A DNA stretch of 64,000 bases, taken from Kitasatospora sp. MAA4. GTDB lineage: Bacteria > Actinomycetota > Actinomycetes > Streptomycetales > Streptomycetaceae. This document shows, in pieces, positions 53,111 through 61,537 of this stretch (the stretch's first letter is position 1; every line of letters starts with the position of its first letter). Location of the stretch: NCBI RefSeq assembly GCF_029893355.1, contig NZ_JARZAI010000006.1, positions 248,001-312,000 on the forward strand. The letters are read 5' to 3'. The notes under the pieces were generated by a model. The model worked only from the letters and a program-made list of their open reading frames with translations. It was not told the origin of the DNA and searched no databases. The position numbers and the translations under genes were made by a program.

Positions 53111-53233
53111 ATGGAACCCGTTTCCAGCGATGCCGATCTGACCCAGCACCCCGAGGCGTCACACCCGCCGATACCCGCCCCATCGGGCGGGTATCGGCTT
53201 GTGGCCTCCGCTCTGCGGCAGGGGCGCCAGTGA
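53111..53233 (+). CDS. 40-residue small ORF coupled to the prenyltransferase
   Basis: ATG 53111 lies five bases after an ideal AGGAGG (53100-53105). The 40-codon frame ends in TGA that overlaps the GTG start of the prenyltransferase gene (GTGA), so it is in position for translational coupling. The peptide has an acidic/proline-rich first half and ends ALRQGRQ; it lacks Trp and Cys. Against coding: it uses several codons rare here (ATA, TAT, CTT, TCA, GTT). A perfect hairpin (53168-53197) lies inside it. It may be a leader peptide whose translation opens the hairpin, or a small structural peptide; a modified-peptide precursor is less likely. Confidence 0.55.
   Translation: MEPVSSDADLTQHPEASHPPIPAPSGGYRLVASALRQGRQ
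53168..53197 (+). terminator. Perfect hairpin inside the small ORF (attenuator-like)
   Basis: CCGATACCCGCCC (53168-53180) and GGGCGGGTATCGG (53185-53197) form a 13-bp stem with a CATC loop, 32 bases before the prenyltransferase start. No U-run follows. It could end conservon transcription 164 bp after cvnE, or act as an attenuator disrupted by ribosomes on the small ORF. Confidence 0.75.
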
Positions 53234-54363
53234 TCGGCCTCCGGCACAGACCCTCCGCCAGGACGCTCACCGCCCAGACGCTCGGCAGCCACACGGCGGG
53301 CCAACTGCTGCGGCTGTGCGAGGTCGTGGGGCTGGGCGAAGCCGCCGCCGCCGGCTACGCGCAGACCCTGACCGCGGCACTGGGCCCGACCGCCATGCGG
53401 CCGCTGGGTCTGGGCTCCGGCAGCAGCTCCTTCCTCTCCGACGACCACACGCCGGTGGAGTTCTCGCTCTCCTTCGCACCGGGCGAGGCCCCGACCCTGC
53501 GCGTGCTGCTGGAGCCGGGCGGCGGCCACGGCGGCCTGGCGCAGAGCGGGCGCGCCGGGCTCGCGGTCGTCCGCGAGCTCGCGCAGCGCTGGAACTTCTC
53601 CACCGACCGGCTCGACGAGCTCCAGGACCTCTTCTTCCCGCTGTCCCCGCAGGGCCCGCTGGCCCTGTGGCTGGCGCTGGAGCTGCGTCCCGGTGGCGCC
53701 CCCCGGGTCAAGGTGTACCTGAACCCCTCAGCGTCCGGAGCGGCCCGCGCTGCCGACACGGTGCGGGAGGCGCTGCGCCGGCTCGGCCACCACCAGGCGT
53801 TCGCGACGCTGCCGCAGTCCGACCGCGTCCTCTTCTTCGCCCTGGACCTGGGCGACTGGGACGTCCCCCGGGTGAAGGTGTACACCGCGCACCACGACCT
53901 GTCGGCCGCGGCCGCGGGGAGCCTGTCCCGGATGGAGGACGGCCCCGATCCCGCCGAGACCGAGGCGTTCTTCCGCGCGGCCTCCGGGCTTGCGGACGGC
54001 CAGGACACCCTGCTCGACCGCCGGCCCGTCCAGGCCTGCCACGCCTTCACCGAGACGGCGACCGGCCTGCCGGGCGGCTTCACCCTCTACGTCCCGGTGC
54101 GCGACTACGTCCGGCACGACGGCGATGCCCTGGGCCGGGCGCTGGTCCTGCTGGACCGCTACGGCATCGACTCGGCCCAGCTCGTGGACGCCCTGGCCGC
54201 CGTCACCTCGCGGCGCCTGGAGGACGGCGCGGGCCTCATCGCCTACCTGGCGCTCGCCCACCAGCAGGGCCGTCCGCCGCGGGTGATGGTGTACATCTCC
54301 TCGGAGGCCTACGAGGTGCGGCCACCGGCCGTGTCGGCGCCGCTGATCGCAGCCGTTCGCTGA
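53230..54363 (+). CDS. DMATS-family aromatic prenyltransferase
   Basis: 377 residues from GTG 53230 (AGGGGC upstream). The sequence follows bacterial tryptophan dimethylallyltransferases: paired strands with Lys/Arg-Val-Lys-Val-Tyr (PRVKVYLNP, PRVKVYTAH) that bind the prenyl diphosphate, GLPGGFTLYVPVRDYV in the middle and a closing RVMVYISSEAYEVRP. These ABBA-fold enzymes move a dimethylallyl group onto an indole ring. A flavin monooxygenase gene is convergent 36 bp away; the same pair in S. coelicolor (SCO7467/SCO7468) is reported to make a prenylated indole-acetonitrile from tryptophan, so that chemistry is the first guess here. The site of prenylation is unknown. Confidence 0.92.
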   Translation: MIGLRHRPSARTLTAQTLGSHTAGQLLRLCEVVGLGEAAAAGYAQTLTAALGPTAMRPLGLGSGSSSFLSDDHTPVEFSLSFAPGEAPTLRVLLEPGGGHGGLAQSGRAGLAVVRELAQRWNFSTDRLDELQDLFFPLSPQGPLALWLALELRPGGAPRVKVYLNPSASGAARAADTVREALRRLGHHQAFATLPQSDRVLFFALDLGDWDVPRVKVYTAHHDLSAAAAGSLSRMEDGPDPAETEAFFRAASGLADGQDTLLDRRPVQACHAFTETATGLPGGFTLYVPVRDYVRHDGDALGRALVLLDRYGIDSAQLVDALAAVTSRRLEDGAGLIAYLALAHQQGRPPRVMVYISSEAYEVRPPAVSAPLIAAVR

Positions 54364-54398
54364 GAGGGGCGGCAGGTCGGGGGCCTGCCGCCTGTCCG

Positions 54399-55688
54399 CT
54401 ACGCCTCGCTCAGCTCCCGCAGATACGGGCCGACGTCGACCTGCACGGACGTGCCCTCGGTCAGCCCGTAGCGCTCCGCGATACCGCTCAGGTAGCCGTC
54501 GATCTCCTTGCGCATGACGTCCGCGGACGGCAGCGCGACGTCCCCGTCGACGATCCGCGCCACCCACCGCGCCTGTGCCTCCACCAGGCGCGTGATCGAG
54601 CCCACCGGGCGGATCAGGCCGACGAAGAGCAGCCCGGGCCGATCCGGCGCGACGATCCGCCGGTACAGCTCGACCGGCCCCTGCGGACCCGTCGGACACC
54701 CTGCGGCGAGGAACGGGAAGGCCATCCGGAAGCCGGTGCAGTAGACGATCGCGTCCGCCTCGACCGAGGTTCCGTCGGCGAAGGACACCCGGTCGCCGTC
54801 CAGCGAGGCGATCGCGGGCTTCGGGAGCACCGCGCCGTGCCGGATCCGGCTGAGGATCTCGTCCGAGATCGTCACGGCCGACGAGAAGATCGGGTGGTCG
54901 GGCTCGGGCAGCCCGTAGTCCGACAGCCTGCCGCGCGCCACCATCAGCGACTCCTCCACGAAGCGCTGCTGCTCCTCGAAGGACCTACCGGTGAACCACG
55001 ACGCCTCGGCGATCAGGTCCACGGACATGCCGTACATCTGCTTCGGCACGATGTGCAGCCCCCGACGGACCGAGAGCACGGTCCGCTCGGCGTGCCGCGA
55101 CAGGTCGGCGGCGATGTCCACCCCCGACGCCCCGAGGCCCACCACGACCACGCGCTGCCCGGCGAAGTCCCGGCCGTCCTGGTAGTCCATCGAGTGGAGA
55201 ATCGTTCCGCCGAAGGAACTCGCGCCGGGCGGAAGGGGGTTCGGCAGAGCCGGCTCCGAATGGTGCCCGGACGCGACGATCACCTGGTCGAACGTGCGGA
55301 CCACCTTGCCACCTGACGCGTCCCGGCTGGTGACCGTCCACCCCCCGCCGCGCCTCTTCCGCACGGAGAGCACCTCGGTCCGCAGCTCGATCCGCGGCAG
55401 CAGCCCGGCCCACTCGGCGAAGGACCGCAGATAGGCGGCGACATCACTGTGCCGAGGGTAGAGCGGCAGCTCGCAGGACATCGGGAAGTCGGCGAACCCG
55501 GTCAGCTGCTTGGCACTGTTCAGATGCAGCGCCCGGTACGCCGGACCCGCCTCACCCGCCCCCGGCATCCGCCAGATACCCCCGACATCCGGCGCCTTCT
55601 CCAGGCAGACGAAGTCGATCCCTCTCCCGCTGAGCGCGTACGCGGCTGCCAACCCCGACAGGCCCGCGCCTATCACACACACGCTCAA
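54399..55688 (-). CDS. Flavin-containing monooxygenase (FMO-type)
   Basis: TTG 55688 is favoured because GGAGG lies 5 bases upstream; a GTG at 55700 is possible. About 429 residues. [15 protein letters not shown] is the FAD site, [16 protein letters not shown] the NADPH site, and [14 protein letters not shown] approximates the FMO fingerprint region. Class B monooxygenases oxidise amines to N-hydroxy compounds or aldoximes, or do Baeyer-Villiger reactions. It is convergent with the prenyltransferase and 89 bp behind a LuxR regulator, so the three look like one small pathway. Confidence 0.92.
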   Translation of the reverse strand: MSVCVIGAGLSGLAAAYALSGRGIDFVCLEKAPDVGGIWRMPGAGEAGPAYRALHLNSAKQLTGFADFPMSCELPLYPRHSDVAAYLRSFAEWAGLLPRIELRTEVLSVRKRRGGGWTVTSRDASGGKVVRTFDQVIVASGHHSEPALPNPLPPGASSFGGTILHSMDYQDGRDFAGQRVVVVGLGASGVDIAADLSRHAERTVLSVRRGLHIVPKQMYGMSVDLIAEASWFTGRSFEEQQRFVEESLMVARGRLSDYGLPEPDHPIFSSAVTISDEILSRIRHGAVLPKPAIASLDGDRVSFADGTSVEADAIVYCTGFRMAFPFLAAGCPTGPQGPVELYRRIVAPDRPGLLFVGLIRPVGSITRLVEAQARWVARIVDGDVALPSADVMRKEIDGYLSGIAERYGLTEGTSVQVDVGPYLRELSEA

Positions 55689-55777
55689 GGGTTCCTCCAC
55701 AGGACAAATGCGACAAGTAGCCGAGCTAGGACGGCTCTTGATTGCCCAGCATATTCACGCCCCACACCTATGTGGAC

Positions 55778-56752
55778 TTATCGCGTGGAAGGAAGCCAGC
55801 CGTCCTGGACGGCATGGACCCCGGCCTCGAAGCGGCTTCGCGCGTCGAGGCGCTCCAGCAGATCGGCGGCGATACGCCGAGCCGTCCGGGGAGAGACGCC
55901 GAGCTTCTTCGAGATGGCCTCATCCGTCATCCCGCTGGCCAGCAGTCGCAGGACCTCGGCCTCCTGACGGGTCAGGCCCTGGGGGTCGGGCTCCGGCTTG
56001 GTGCCGAACGGGGTTGCCGCCGCCCATACGGACTCGAAGAGGGCGCACAGCGCGGCGATGGTCCCCTCGCTGCGGACCAGTACGGCTCCCTTGCGGGCGT
56101 CCGTCACCTGGGCGGGCAGCAGGGCCTGCTTGCGATCGATGATGATCAGCCTGATGGGCAGACTCGCGGTGGTCCGCACCTCGCCGCCCCTGGCGCTCAG
56201 CCAGCTGACGTGCTCCTCGGTGGGCTGGTGGTTGCGGACGCTGTCCAGGTAGACGGTCCTCATCCGGATACCGCGGCTGAGCAGCGCCGCGTTGGGCTCG
56301 CGGCTCGCGGCCAGGTCCGCAGCGGAGTGGGCGCCGCCCGGCGCGAAGGTCATCACCTCCGACTCGGCGGTCTCCCCGAACCGTGCCAGCCGGTCGCGGA
56401 TCTCCTCGACGCTCACCAGCTGCTCGGAGTCCGATTCCCTCCCGGTCGGCCCGAGCGCCGAGTACTCGGCGACGAGCTGTGCGGCAGCCACTCGGGAGGC
56501 CTCGACCTTGGCCTGCTGACGAGCGAGGAGCAGCTCCATGCCGAGCGCCGGAGCGACCGCGTGGAACCCGGTGCCGTCACTCTCCGACGGGCGGACGAGC
56601 GAGAGCGTGCTGAGCCGGTGCAGAGCCTCGCGGACCTCTGCCGCACCAGTCCCGTGACGTAGTGCCAACTCACCTATACCCTCCCCCGGGTGGGCCAGCA
56701 TCGAACGATAGATCTGCTCCGACAGGGGATCAAGACCCAGGGTTTTCAGCAT
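55778..56752 (-). CDS. LuxR-type regulator with TrmB-like N terminus
   Basis: 324 residues from ATG 56752. The N terminus (LDPLSEQIYRSMLAHPGEGI) resembles a TrmB-like winged helix, the middle (MRTVYLDSVRN, IRLIIIDRKQALL) a ligand or effector fold, and the C terminus a LuxR helix-turn-helix (LTRQEAEVLRLLASGMTDEAIS, then VSPRTARRIAADLLERL). This class often controls nearby specialised-metabolite genes. It is upstream of the FMO on the same strand and 139 bp downstream of the uricase stop. Confidence 0.88.
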   Translation of the reverse strand: MLKTLGLDPLSEQIYRSMLAHPGEGIGELALRHGTGAAEVREALHRLSTLSLVRPSESDGTGFHAVAPALGMELLLARQQAKVEASRVAAAQLVAEYSALGPTGRESDSEQLVSVEEIRDRLARFGETAESEVMTFAPGGAHSAADLAASREPNAALLSRGIRMRTVYLDSVRNHQPTEEHVSWLSARGGEVRTTASLPIRLIIIDRKQALLPAQVTDARKGAVLVRSEGTIAALCALFESVWAAATPFGTKPEPDPQGLTRQEAEVLRLLASGMTDEAISKKLGVSPRTARRIAADLLERLDARSRFEAGVHAVQDGWLPSTR

Positions 56753-56891
56753 TCAGTGCTCTCATCGAAGATGTTACGACGATTGACAGCGACGAAGCAT
56801 ATGTGAGAAAAGCCTTTTGGCCCACCCTGTTGAATGCCATAGCTCGTGGGCTATGGATCCCTCTGGCTCAGCACACTCGGGGGGGGTAGGG

Positions 56892-57773
56892 TCAGGCGAC
56901 CGGGATGACCGGGGTGACGCCCTCGCGGTGCACGGTGCCCTCGATCAGGCCGTACATCCGGTCGGCGGCGTAGTACACCTCGTTGTCGTTCTCCAGGTCG
57001 AAGGGGGAGAGGTCGACCAGGAAGTGGTGCTTGTTGGGCAGCTCCAGGCGGACCTCGTCCACCTCGGCGCGGTTGTCCAGCACCCGGGTGCCCATCGCGT
57101 GCAGCGTCTGCTGCAGCGAGTAGGAGTAGGTCTGCGCGAACGCCTCCAGCAGGTGGCGGCGCACCTGCGCGTAGGAGCGGTTCCAGTCCGGCTGGGCCTC
57201 GCCGTCCCGACCCCGGTAGCCGTGGGCCCAGCGGGCGGTGACCTGGGTGGCCAGGATCCGGTCGTAGGCCTCCCGCAGGGTGGTGTACCCGTCCTTGAGG
57301 TAGCCCGAGAACTCGGAGTCGGTCGTGTTCATCACGACCAGGTCCCTGAGGCCGGAGACCACCTGGACGCTCTCGCCGTCGTAGCCGATCTCGCTGGTGC
57401 GGACCTCGCCGCCGTCGCGCACGAAGGAGTGGCCGGTGTCCTGCGAGATCCGGTTCCAGGTGTACTCCTCGATCCGGATCCGGGCGCTGCGCACCGGCGC
57501 GGTGGCGTCGACGAAGTGCCGCGCCAGGGTGATGCCGAACGCCTCCGCCGACTCGATGCCGTACTCCCTGGCGAAGGCGTAGACGGTGTTCTTGGTGGTG
57601 TCGGTGGGCAGGCAGTTGGCGTTCGAACCGGTGAGATGAACGTCCTCGAAGTCGCCCTGGAGGGCGACCGAGACGTTCAGGTCCCTGATCTCGTGACGGA
57701 TGCCGTCGCGGTGGACCCGGACGATCCGGTTCTCTGCCTTGCCGTACTGGTTCTGACCGAGCACGTGGGCCAT
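56892..57773 (-). CDS. Factor-independent urate oxidase (uricase)
   Basis: ATG 57773 with AGGAG seven bases upstream; 293 residues. The active-site residues known for fungal uricase can be matched: Lys12 in YGKAEN, Thr in LPTDTTKNTVYAFA, His in LPNKHHFLVDL, Arg in DRILATQV and Gln in SLQQTL. It should therefore oxidise urate to 5-hydroxyisourate with O2, giving H2O2, without a cofactor. What is odd is its place: last gene of the peptide/MFS/methyltransferase/FkbH operon (17 bp after the FkbH-like gene), with no hydroxyisourate hydrolase, OHCU decarboxylase or allantoinase nearby. Confidence 0.93.
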   Translation of the reverse strand: MAHVLGQNQYGKAENRIVRVHRDGIRHEIRDLNVSVALQGDFEDVHLTGSNANCLPTDTTKNTVYAFAREYGIESAEAFGITLARHFVDATAPVRSARIRIEEYTWNRISQDTGHSFVRDGGEVRTSEIGYDGESVQVVSGLRDLVVMNTTDSEFSGYLKDGYTTLREAYDRILATQVTARWAHGYRGRDGEAQPDWNRSYAQVRRHLLEAFAQTYSYSLQQTLHAMGTRVLDNRAEVDEVRLELPNKHHFLVDLSPFDLENDNEVYYAADRMYGLIEGTVHREGVTPVIPVA

Positions 57774-57790
57774 CGTCGGCTCCTGACCGT

Positions 57791-58870
57791 CTAGTGGGTG
57801 GTGAGGTCCGGTGCGGTGAGTCGCATGGTGGTCGGGGCGTCCCGACGGGCGGGGTGCGCATGGAGGCGCTGGATCCCTTCGCCGTCGACGGGCGCGCCGA
57901 GAGCGCCGACGCAGTGGCAGGGGTCGTCGGTGAATCCGACGGACCGGTAGGCGCCGGCCATCAGCTGGTTGCGCTCGGTCGGCCGGAAGTCGGCGACGAG
58001 ATGCACCCCGGCCTGCGCGGCCTGGTCGCTCAACCACTCCAGGACCACCTCGCCGGCGCGGAAGGAGGTGACCCGGCAGGAGGTGGCCGACAGCTTGAGA
58101 TGCCACACGGTGGGGTGGGTCTCCAGGAGCAGCACACCGACGGTGCCGTGCGGGCCGTATCGATCCGCCATGGTGACGACCAGGAGCTCGTGGCCGGGAT
58201 CCGCCAGCAGGGTGCGCAGCCGCGCCTCGCAGTAGTGCACACCCGTCGCGTTCATCCGGGTCGTGCGCAGCGTGATCTCCTCGACCCGGCTCAGTTCTTC
58301 GCCGGTCGCCCGGCTGATGCGCATCGTCGTGTCCAGGGTCCGCAGGAACTCCTCGTCCGGCCCGGCGAAGGTCTCCTGTTCGGCTTCCCGCTGGAAGCCG
58401 GCCTGGTAGATCCGGCGCCGATGGGCCGACTCGACGGTCACCGTCTCCAGGCTGAACTCCGGTAGCTCCGGCAGGGACCGGACCTGTTCGGCGCGGTAGG
58501 TGCGGACGTCGGGCAGCTGGTAGCTGACCTCGGCCCGTTCGGCGGGTTGGTCGTCGATGAACGCCATGGCGCAGTGGGCGAAGTTCAACTGGCCTGCGAC
58601 GGCACGGACGGCGTTGGACTTCGCCCCCCAGTTGATCTGGGGGAACATGAAGTACTCGGCGAGGCCCAGTTCTTGCAGGCGCTGCCAGGCGAGGTCGTGG
58701 TCGTTCCTGCTGGAGACCGACTGCAGGATGCCGCGGGAGTCGAGGACCTCGATGACCCTGCGGACGTCCTCGGACACCTGCACGGTGTCGTCCTCGAGGA
58801 GAGTTCCGTGCCACAGGGTGTTGTCCAGGTCCCAGACCAGGCACTTGACCGGGGAGGGGTGCTCGGGCAT
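57791..58870 (-). CDS. FkbH-like HAD-IIIC domain protein
   Basis: ATG 58870 (GGAGG nine bases upstream), 359 residues. HAD motif I is DLDNTLWHG with Asp14 and Asp16; later NWGAKSNAVRA and FIDDQPAERAEV match the FkbH type. The C-terminal half (YGPHGTVGVLLLE, SATSCRV, YRSVGF) is the GNAT-like part of the same family. FkbH proteins take 1,3-bisphosphoglycerate, dephosphorylate it and load a glyceryl unit on a carrier-protein thiol. No acyl carrier protein is encoded near, so the acceptor may differ here. The conserved lysine before the Asn is Arg (SSRNDHD). It starts 4 bp after the methyltransferase stop. Confidence 0.88.
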   Translation of the reverse strand: MPEHPSPVKCLVWDLDNTLWHGTLLEDDTVQVSEDVRRVIEVLDSRGILQSVSSRNDHDLAWQRLQELGLAEYFMFPQINWGAKSNAVRAVAGQLNFAHCAMAFIDDQPAERAEVSYQLPDVRTYRAEQVRSLPELPEFSLETVTVESAHRRRIYQAGFQREAEQETFAGPDEEFLRTLDTTMRISRATGEELSRVEEITLRTTRMNATGVHYCEARLRTLLADPGHELLVVTMADRYGPHGTVGVLLLETHPTVWHLKLSATSCRVTSFRAGEVVLEWLSDQAAQAGVHLVADFRPTERNQLMAGAYRSVGFTDDPCHCVGALGAPVDGEGIQRLHAHPARRDAPTTMRLTAPDLTTH

Positions 58871-58874
58871 GCCG

Positions 58875-59654
58875 TCAGCCTCCGAGGACGAGCCGGACTG
58901 CGACGGCTGTCCCTTCCTGACGGGAGTCGGCCAGCGTCCACGGGCTGTCCCGGACGAGTTCGGCCACCTCGTCGACCGAGGCGAAGAGGTAGTCGAACCA
59001 CGGGGTGGCGGTGGCCAGATGGCGGATGCGCACGTGGTTCTGGCCGGGAAGGCGCCCGGCGCGGCGGTTCCGTTCGCGGTAGGCGATGTGTTCCGGGATC
59101 CGGGTGTGCTGGAGATCGCGGGTGGTCGCCAGGATCTGCGTGCCCGGGTGGGCGAGCTGTGCCAGCTGGGCCAGCACCCCGGGGGCCGCCTCCCTGCTCT
59201 GCAGGAAGCCGAGGTTGTTGCCCAGCAGCAGCAGTGTGTCGAAGGTGCCCAGGGCCTCGGATCCGCCGAGCTCACCGTGGACCACCTCCAGACCGCGCTG
59301 CCTGGCCACCGCGACCGCCCCCGGGGATGAGTCGAGGCACAGCACGTCATGGCCGGCGGCGGCCAGGACGGTCGCGTGCCGCCCGGGCCCGCTACCGATG
59401 TCGAGGATCCGGCCGGCGGCCTGCTCGCAGGCCCAGCGCTCGGGCCCGTGCCACTGGCTGGGGTCGGCGAACCAGTGCGCCGTGTCGTTGACCGAGATGG
59501 CGCCGTCGATCCGCTCCAGGACCTCGAAGACGGATCCCGGGCGACCGCCGTCGGCCCAGCAGCGCGTGACGAGTTCGCCGAAGACGTCGGCGATCCGCGG
59601 TTCGCCCCGCTGGTCGTCCATCCGGCCGGGTGCGGTGGTGAGTTGCGTGGTCAT
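58875..59654 (-). CDS. SAM-dependent methyltransferase
   Basis: ATG 59654 with GGAGAG upstream; 259 residues. Class I motif I is ILDIGSGPG (83-91), motif II LCLDSSPGAV, and FDTLLLLGNNLGFL the post-II strand. A substrate cannot be read from the sequence. The first 70 residues (DVFGELVTRCW, WFADPSQW) form a cap often seen in small-molecule methyltransferases. It is the fourth gene of the minus-strand operon, 28 bp after the cysteine-rich gene and 4 bp before the FkbH-like gene, so translation is probably coupled. Confidence 0.88.
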   Translation of the reverse strand: MTTQLTTAPGRMDDQRGEPRIADVFGELVTRCWADGGRPGSVFEVLERIDGAISVNDTAHWFADPSQWHGPERWACEQAAGRILDIGSGPGRHATVLAAAGHDVLCLDSSPGAVAVARQRGLEVVHGELGGSEALGTFDTLLLLGNNLGFLQSREAAPGVLAQLAQLAHPGTQILATTRDLQHTRIPEHIAYRERNRRAGRLPGQNHVRIRHLATATPWFDYLFASVDEVAELVRDSPWTLADSRQEGTAVAVRLVLGG

Positions 59655-59682
59655 GGTCTCTCCATGAGATGTCAGACAGCCC

Positions 59683-60117
59683 TTAAACCTGGTCGGCTGC
59701 CACGTTCGGGTTCGCGATGCGCATCGACAGCTCGTCGTCGACCCGGACGTCGTGGACGACGAGGGGGCAGCGCCTGCATGCGTCGGCTCCGGTCTGCTGC
59801 CACCACTTGCAGCGGGGGCGGAGGTGGCAGCGCGGGAGGCTGGAGTCCTCCACGGCCGGGGCGTGCAGGGCGGTCTTGGTGACCAGCCCGCAGCTGTCAC
59901 CGATGCGCTGGTGGCAGGAGGCGTAGCAGTGGCCGGCGAAGCGGAGCACTCGGGTGGGGATGACGTCCGGCGGCAGCAGGGCCACCGCCTCGGCTGCGGG
60001 CACCGGCGTGTCCAGATAGGTCAGGCCGTCGGAGTCGGCATGGATGCCCAGCACGACCGCCTCCGGCCGGTCCGGCTTGGCACTCGGGCACCATGCGACG
60101 TTCTCTTGATCGTCCAA
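59683..60117 (-). CDS. Eight-cysteine small protein, unknown function
   Basis: TTG 60117 behind AGGAGGG gives 144 residues. Cysteines at 10, 64, 68, 76, 97, 103, 114 and 117 are grouped as C-x3-C-x7-C and C-x5-C-x10-C-x2-C, with a Trp pair (KWW) between; this looks like a metal or iron-sulfur site and not a secreted disulfide protein, since no signal peptide is present. The first residues (LDDQENV) nearly repeat the start of the MFS protein encoded upstream (MDAQENV), also at DNA level. I cannot name a family. Operon position makes it a candidate tailoring or sulfur/electron-transfer protein. Confidence 0.8.
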   Translation of the reverse strand: MDDQENVAWCPSAKPDRPEAVVLGIHADSDGLTYLDTPVPAAEAVALLPPDVIPTRVLRFAGHCYASCHQRIGDSCGLVTKTALHAPAVEDSSLPRCHLRPRCKWWQQTGADACRRCPLVVHDVRVDDELSMRIANPNVAADQV

Positions 60118-60170
60118 GGGGGGTTCCCTCCTCTGAAGGGGACTTTGAAGGGGACGGACCGGGCGGGATT

Positions 60171-61493
60171 TCAGGGCGCCGCAGGGGACGGCTGCGGCGC
60201 GAGGAAGAGCGAGCGCAGGCCGGGGGTGAGAGCCAGCGTGACCGTGCCGGAGGCCGCTGCCAGCAGGACCATCGCCCTGGCCGGTGAGGTGTACTGGGCC
60301 AGCGCACCGGCGAGGGCGGCGGCGACACCCTGCACGGCGAGCATCCCGGAGGTGTGCAGGCCCAGGGCGTGCCCGCTCAACTCGTCCGGCGTCAGGGCCA
60401 TCAGGCGTTCCTGGAGCACCAGGCTCGCCCCGTACCCGACCGAGGCGAGGAGCGCGGCGGCCACCGCGAGGGGCAGCACCGGGTGGAAGGCGAAGACCAG
60501 GTACGGGAGGGCGAGCAGCAGACGCAGTGGAGTGGCGAGCCGTGCGCGTCGGCCGGGGGGAACGAAGCGGCCGAGGACGGTGTCGCCGGCGAGCATGCCG
60601 ACCGCCGTGGAGGCGAACAGGAGCCCGGCGTGCTGCGGAGCGTAGGGGATGAACAGCGACTCGCAGCCGACGATCAGCCCGCTGGGCACCCACAGGGCCA
60701 GGTAGATGTGGCGGCGGGCGGAGGAGGACCACAGCAGGGCGTTGTTCCGCCAGGTCGCCCTGACGGACGGCCTGCCGGTGGCCCGCGGGGGGCGCCTGGT
60801 GAGGCCGAGACGGGCGGCGGCCGCGGACGCGAGGAACAGCGCCGCGCCGGCCAGCAGGGCACCGCGCGGGGACAGGGTGGTCACGAGGACGCCGCCGACG
60901 GCGAATCCGCCGATCTGCACCACGCCGACCGCCATGTTGAGCACCGAGCGGCCGAGCAGGTAACTCTCCCTCGGGAGGATCTCGTTGAGCAGCGCGAAGC
61001 GGACGCCGACGCCCACGGACGACAGCGTTCCCAAGCTCAGGACGAGGGCGAGGACGGCCCACACGGGAAGGCCGGGGGTGGCCTGGGCCGCGGTTCCCAC
61101 GCCGAAGGCCGCTGCCAGGCCGGCCAGTGCCGCGCGCGGCGGTAGCCGGTCGGCCGCCGACAGCAGCGCGCTCGCGCCGAGCAGGTGGCCGAGGGAGGGG
61201 CCGAACATGCTGAGGGCGGCCAGCAGCGGTGAGGCGGTCGCTGAGTAGATCAGCACGCCGAGGGCCAGACCACTGACCGTCAGTGCCGTCACGTACGCCG
61301 TGCCGGACAGGAACAGCGCGCCGAACTCAGGTGTCCGGAAGAGTTCCCGGTAGGTGCGCGGATGGTGCTGCGTCGCCGGCATCCGAAGCCGCTCCGTTCG
61401 ATCCTGCCCGCGAGCCGCGGTGGCGATGGTGGAAAGGGATTGCCCGCCGGAGCCGGCACGGACGCCCAGGAGAACGTTCTCTTGTGCGTCCAT
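60171..61493 (-). CDS. MFS transporter of the peptide operon
   Basis: ATG 61493 with AGGAGGAG about 10 bases upstream gives 440 residues; ATG 61382, also behind a GGAG, gives about 403 and starts at the usual MFS position (TYRELFRTPEFG). Twelve hydrophobic segments are visible, with the characteristic loops (SAADRLPPRAALAGLAA, and a mid-protein charged loop GLTRRPPRATGRPS). If the longer form is made, it carries a 37-residue N-terminal extension beginning MDAQENV. It lies 44 bp after the 36-residue peptide gene and is probably its exporter or self-resistance pump for the pathway product. Confidence 0.88.
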   Translation of the reverse strand: MDAQENVLLGVRAGSGGQSLSTIATAARGQDRTERLRMPATQHHPRTYRELFRTPEFGALFLSGTAYVTALTVSGLALGVLIYSATASPLLAALSMFGPSLGHLLGASALLSAADRLPPRAALAGLAAAFGVGTAAQATPGLPVWAVLALVLSLGTLSSVGVGVRFALLNEILPRESYLLGRSVLNMAVGVVQIGGFAVGGVLVTTLSPRGALLAGAALFLASAAAARLGLTRRPPRATGRPSVRATWRNNALLWSSSARRHIYLALWVPSGLIVGCESLFIPYAPQHAGLLFASTAVGMLAGDTVLGRFVPPGRRARLATPLRLLLALPYLVFAFHPVLPLAVAAALLASVGYGASLVLQERLMALTPDELSGHALGLHTSGMLAVQGVAAALAGALAQYTSPARAMVLLAAASGTVTLALTPGLRSLFLAPQPSPAAP

Positions 61494-61537
61494 GCCGGAC
61501 GTACTCCTCCTGCCGGGCCGTCGCTCAGTCAGGTCGG

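Noticed and set aside
53111..53233. RiPP precursor for the prenyltransferase
   Set aside because: The peptide has no Trp and the DMATS/FMO pair is known to act on free tryptophan; the leader/attenuator reading is more economical.
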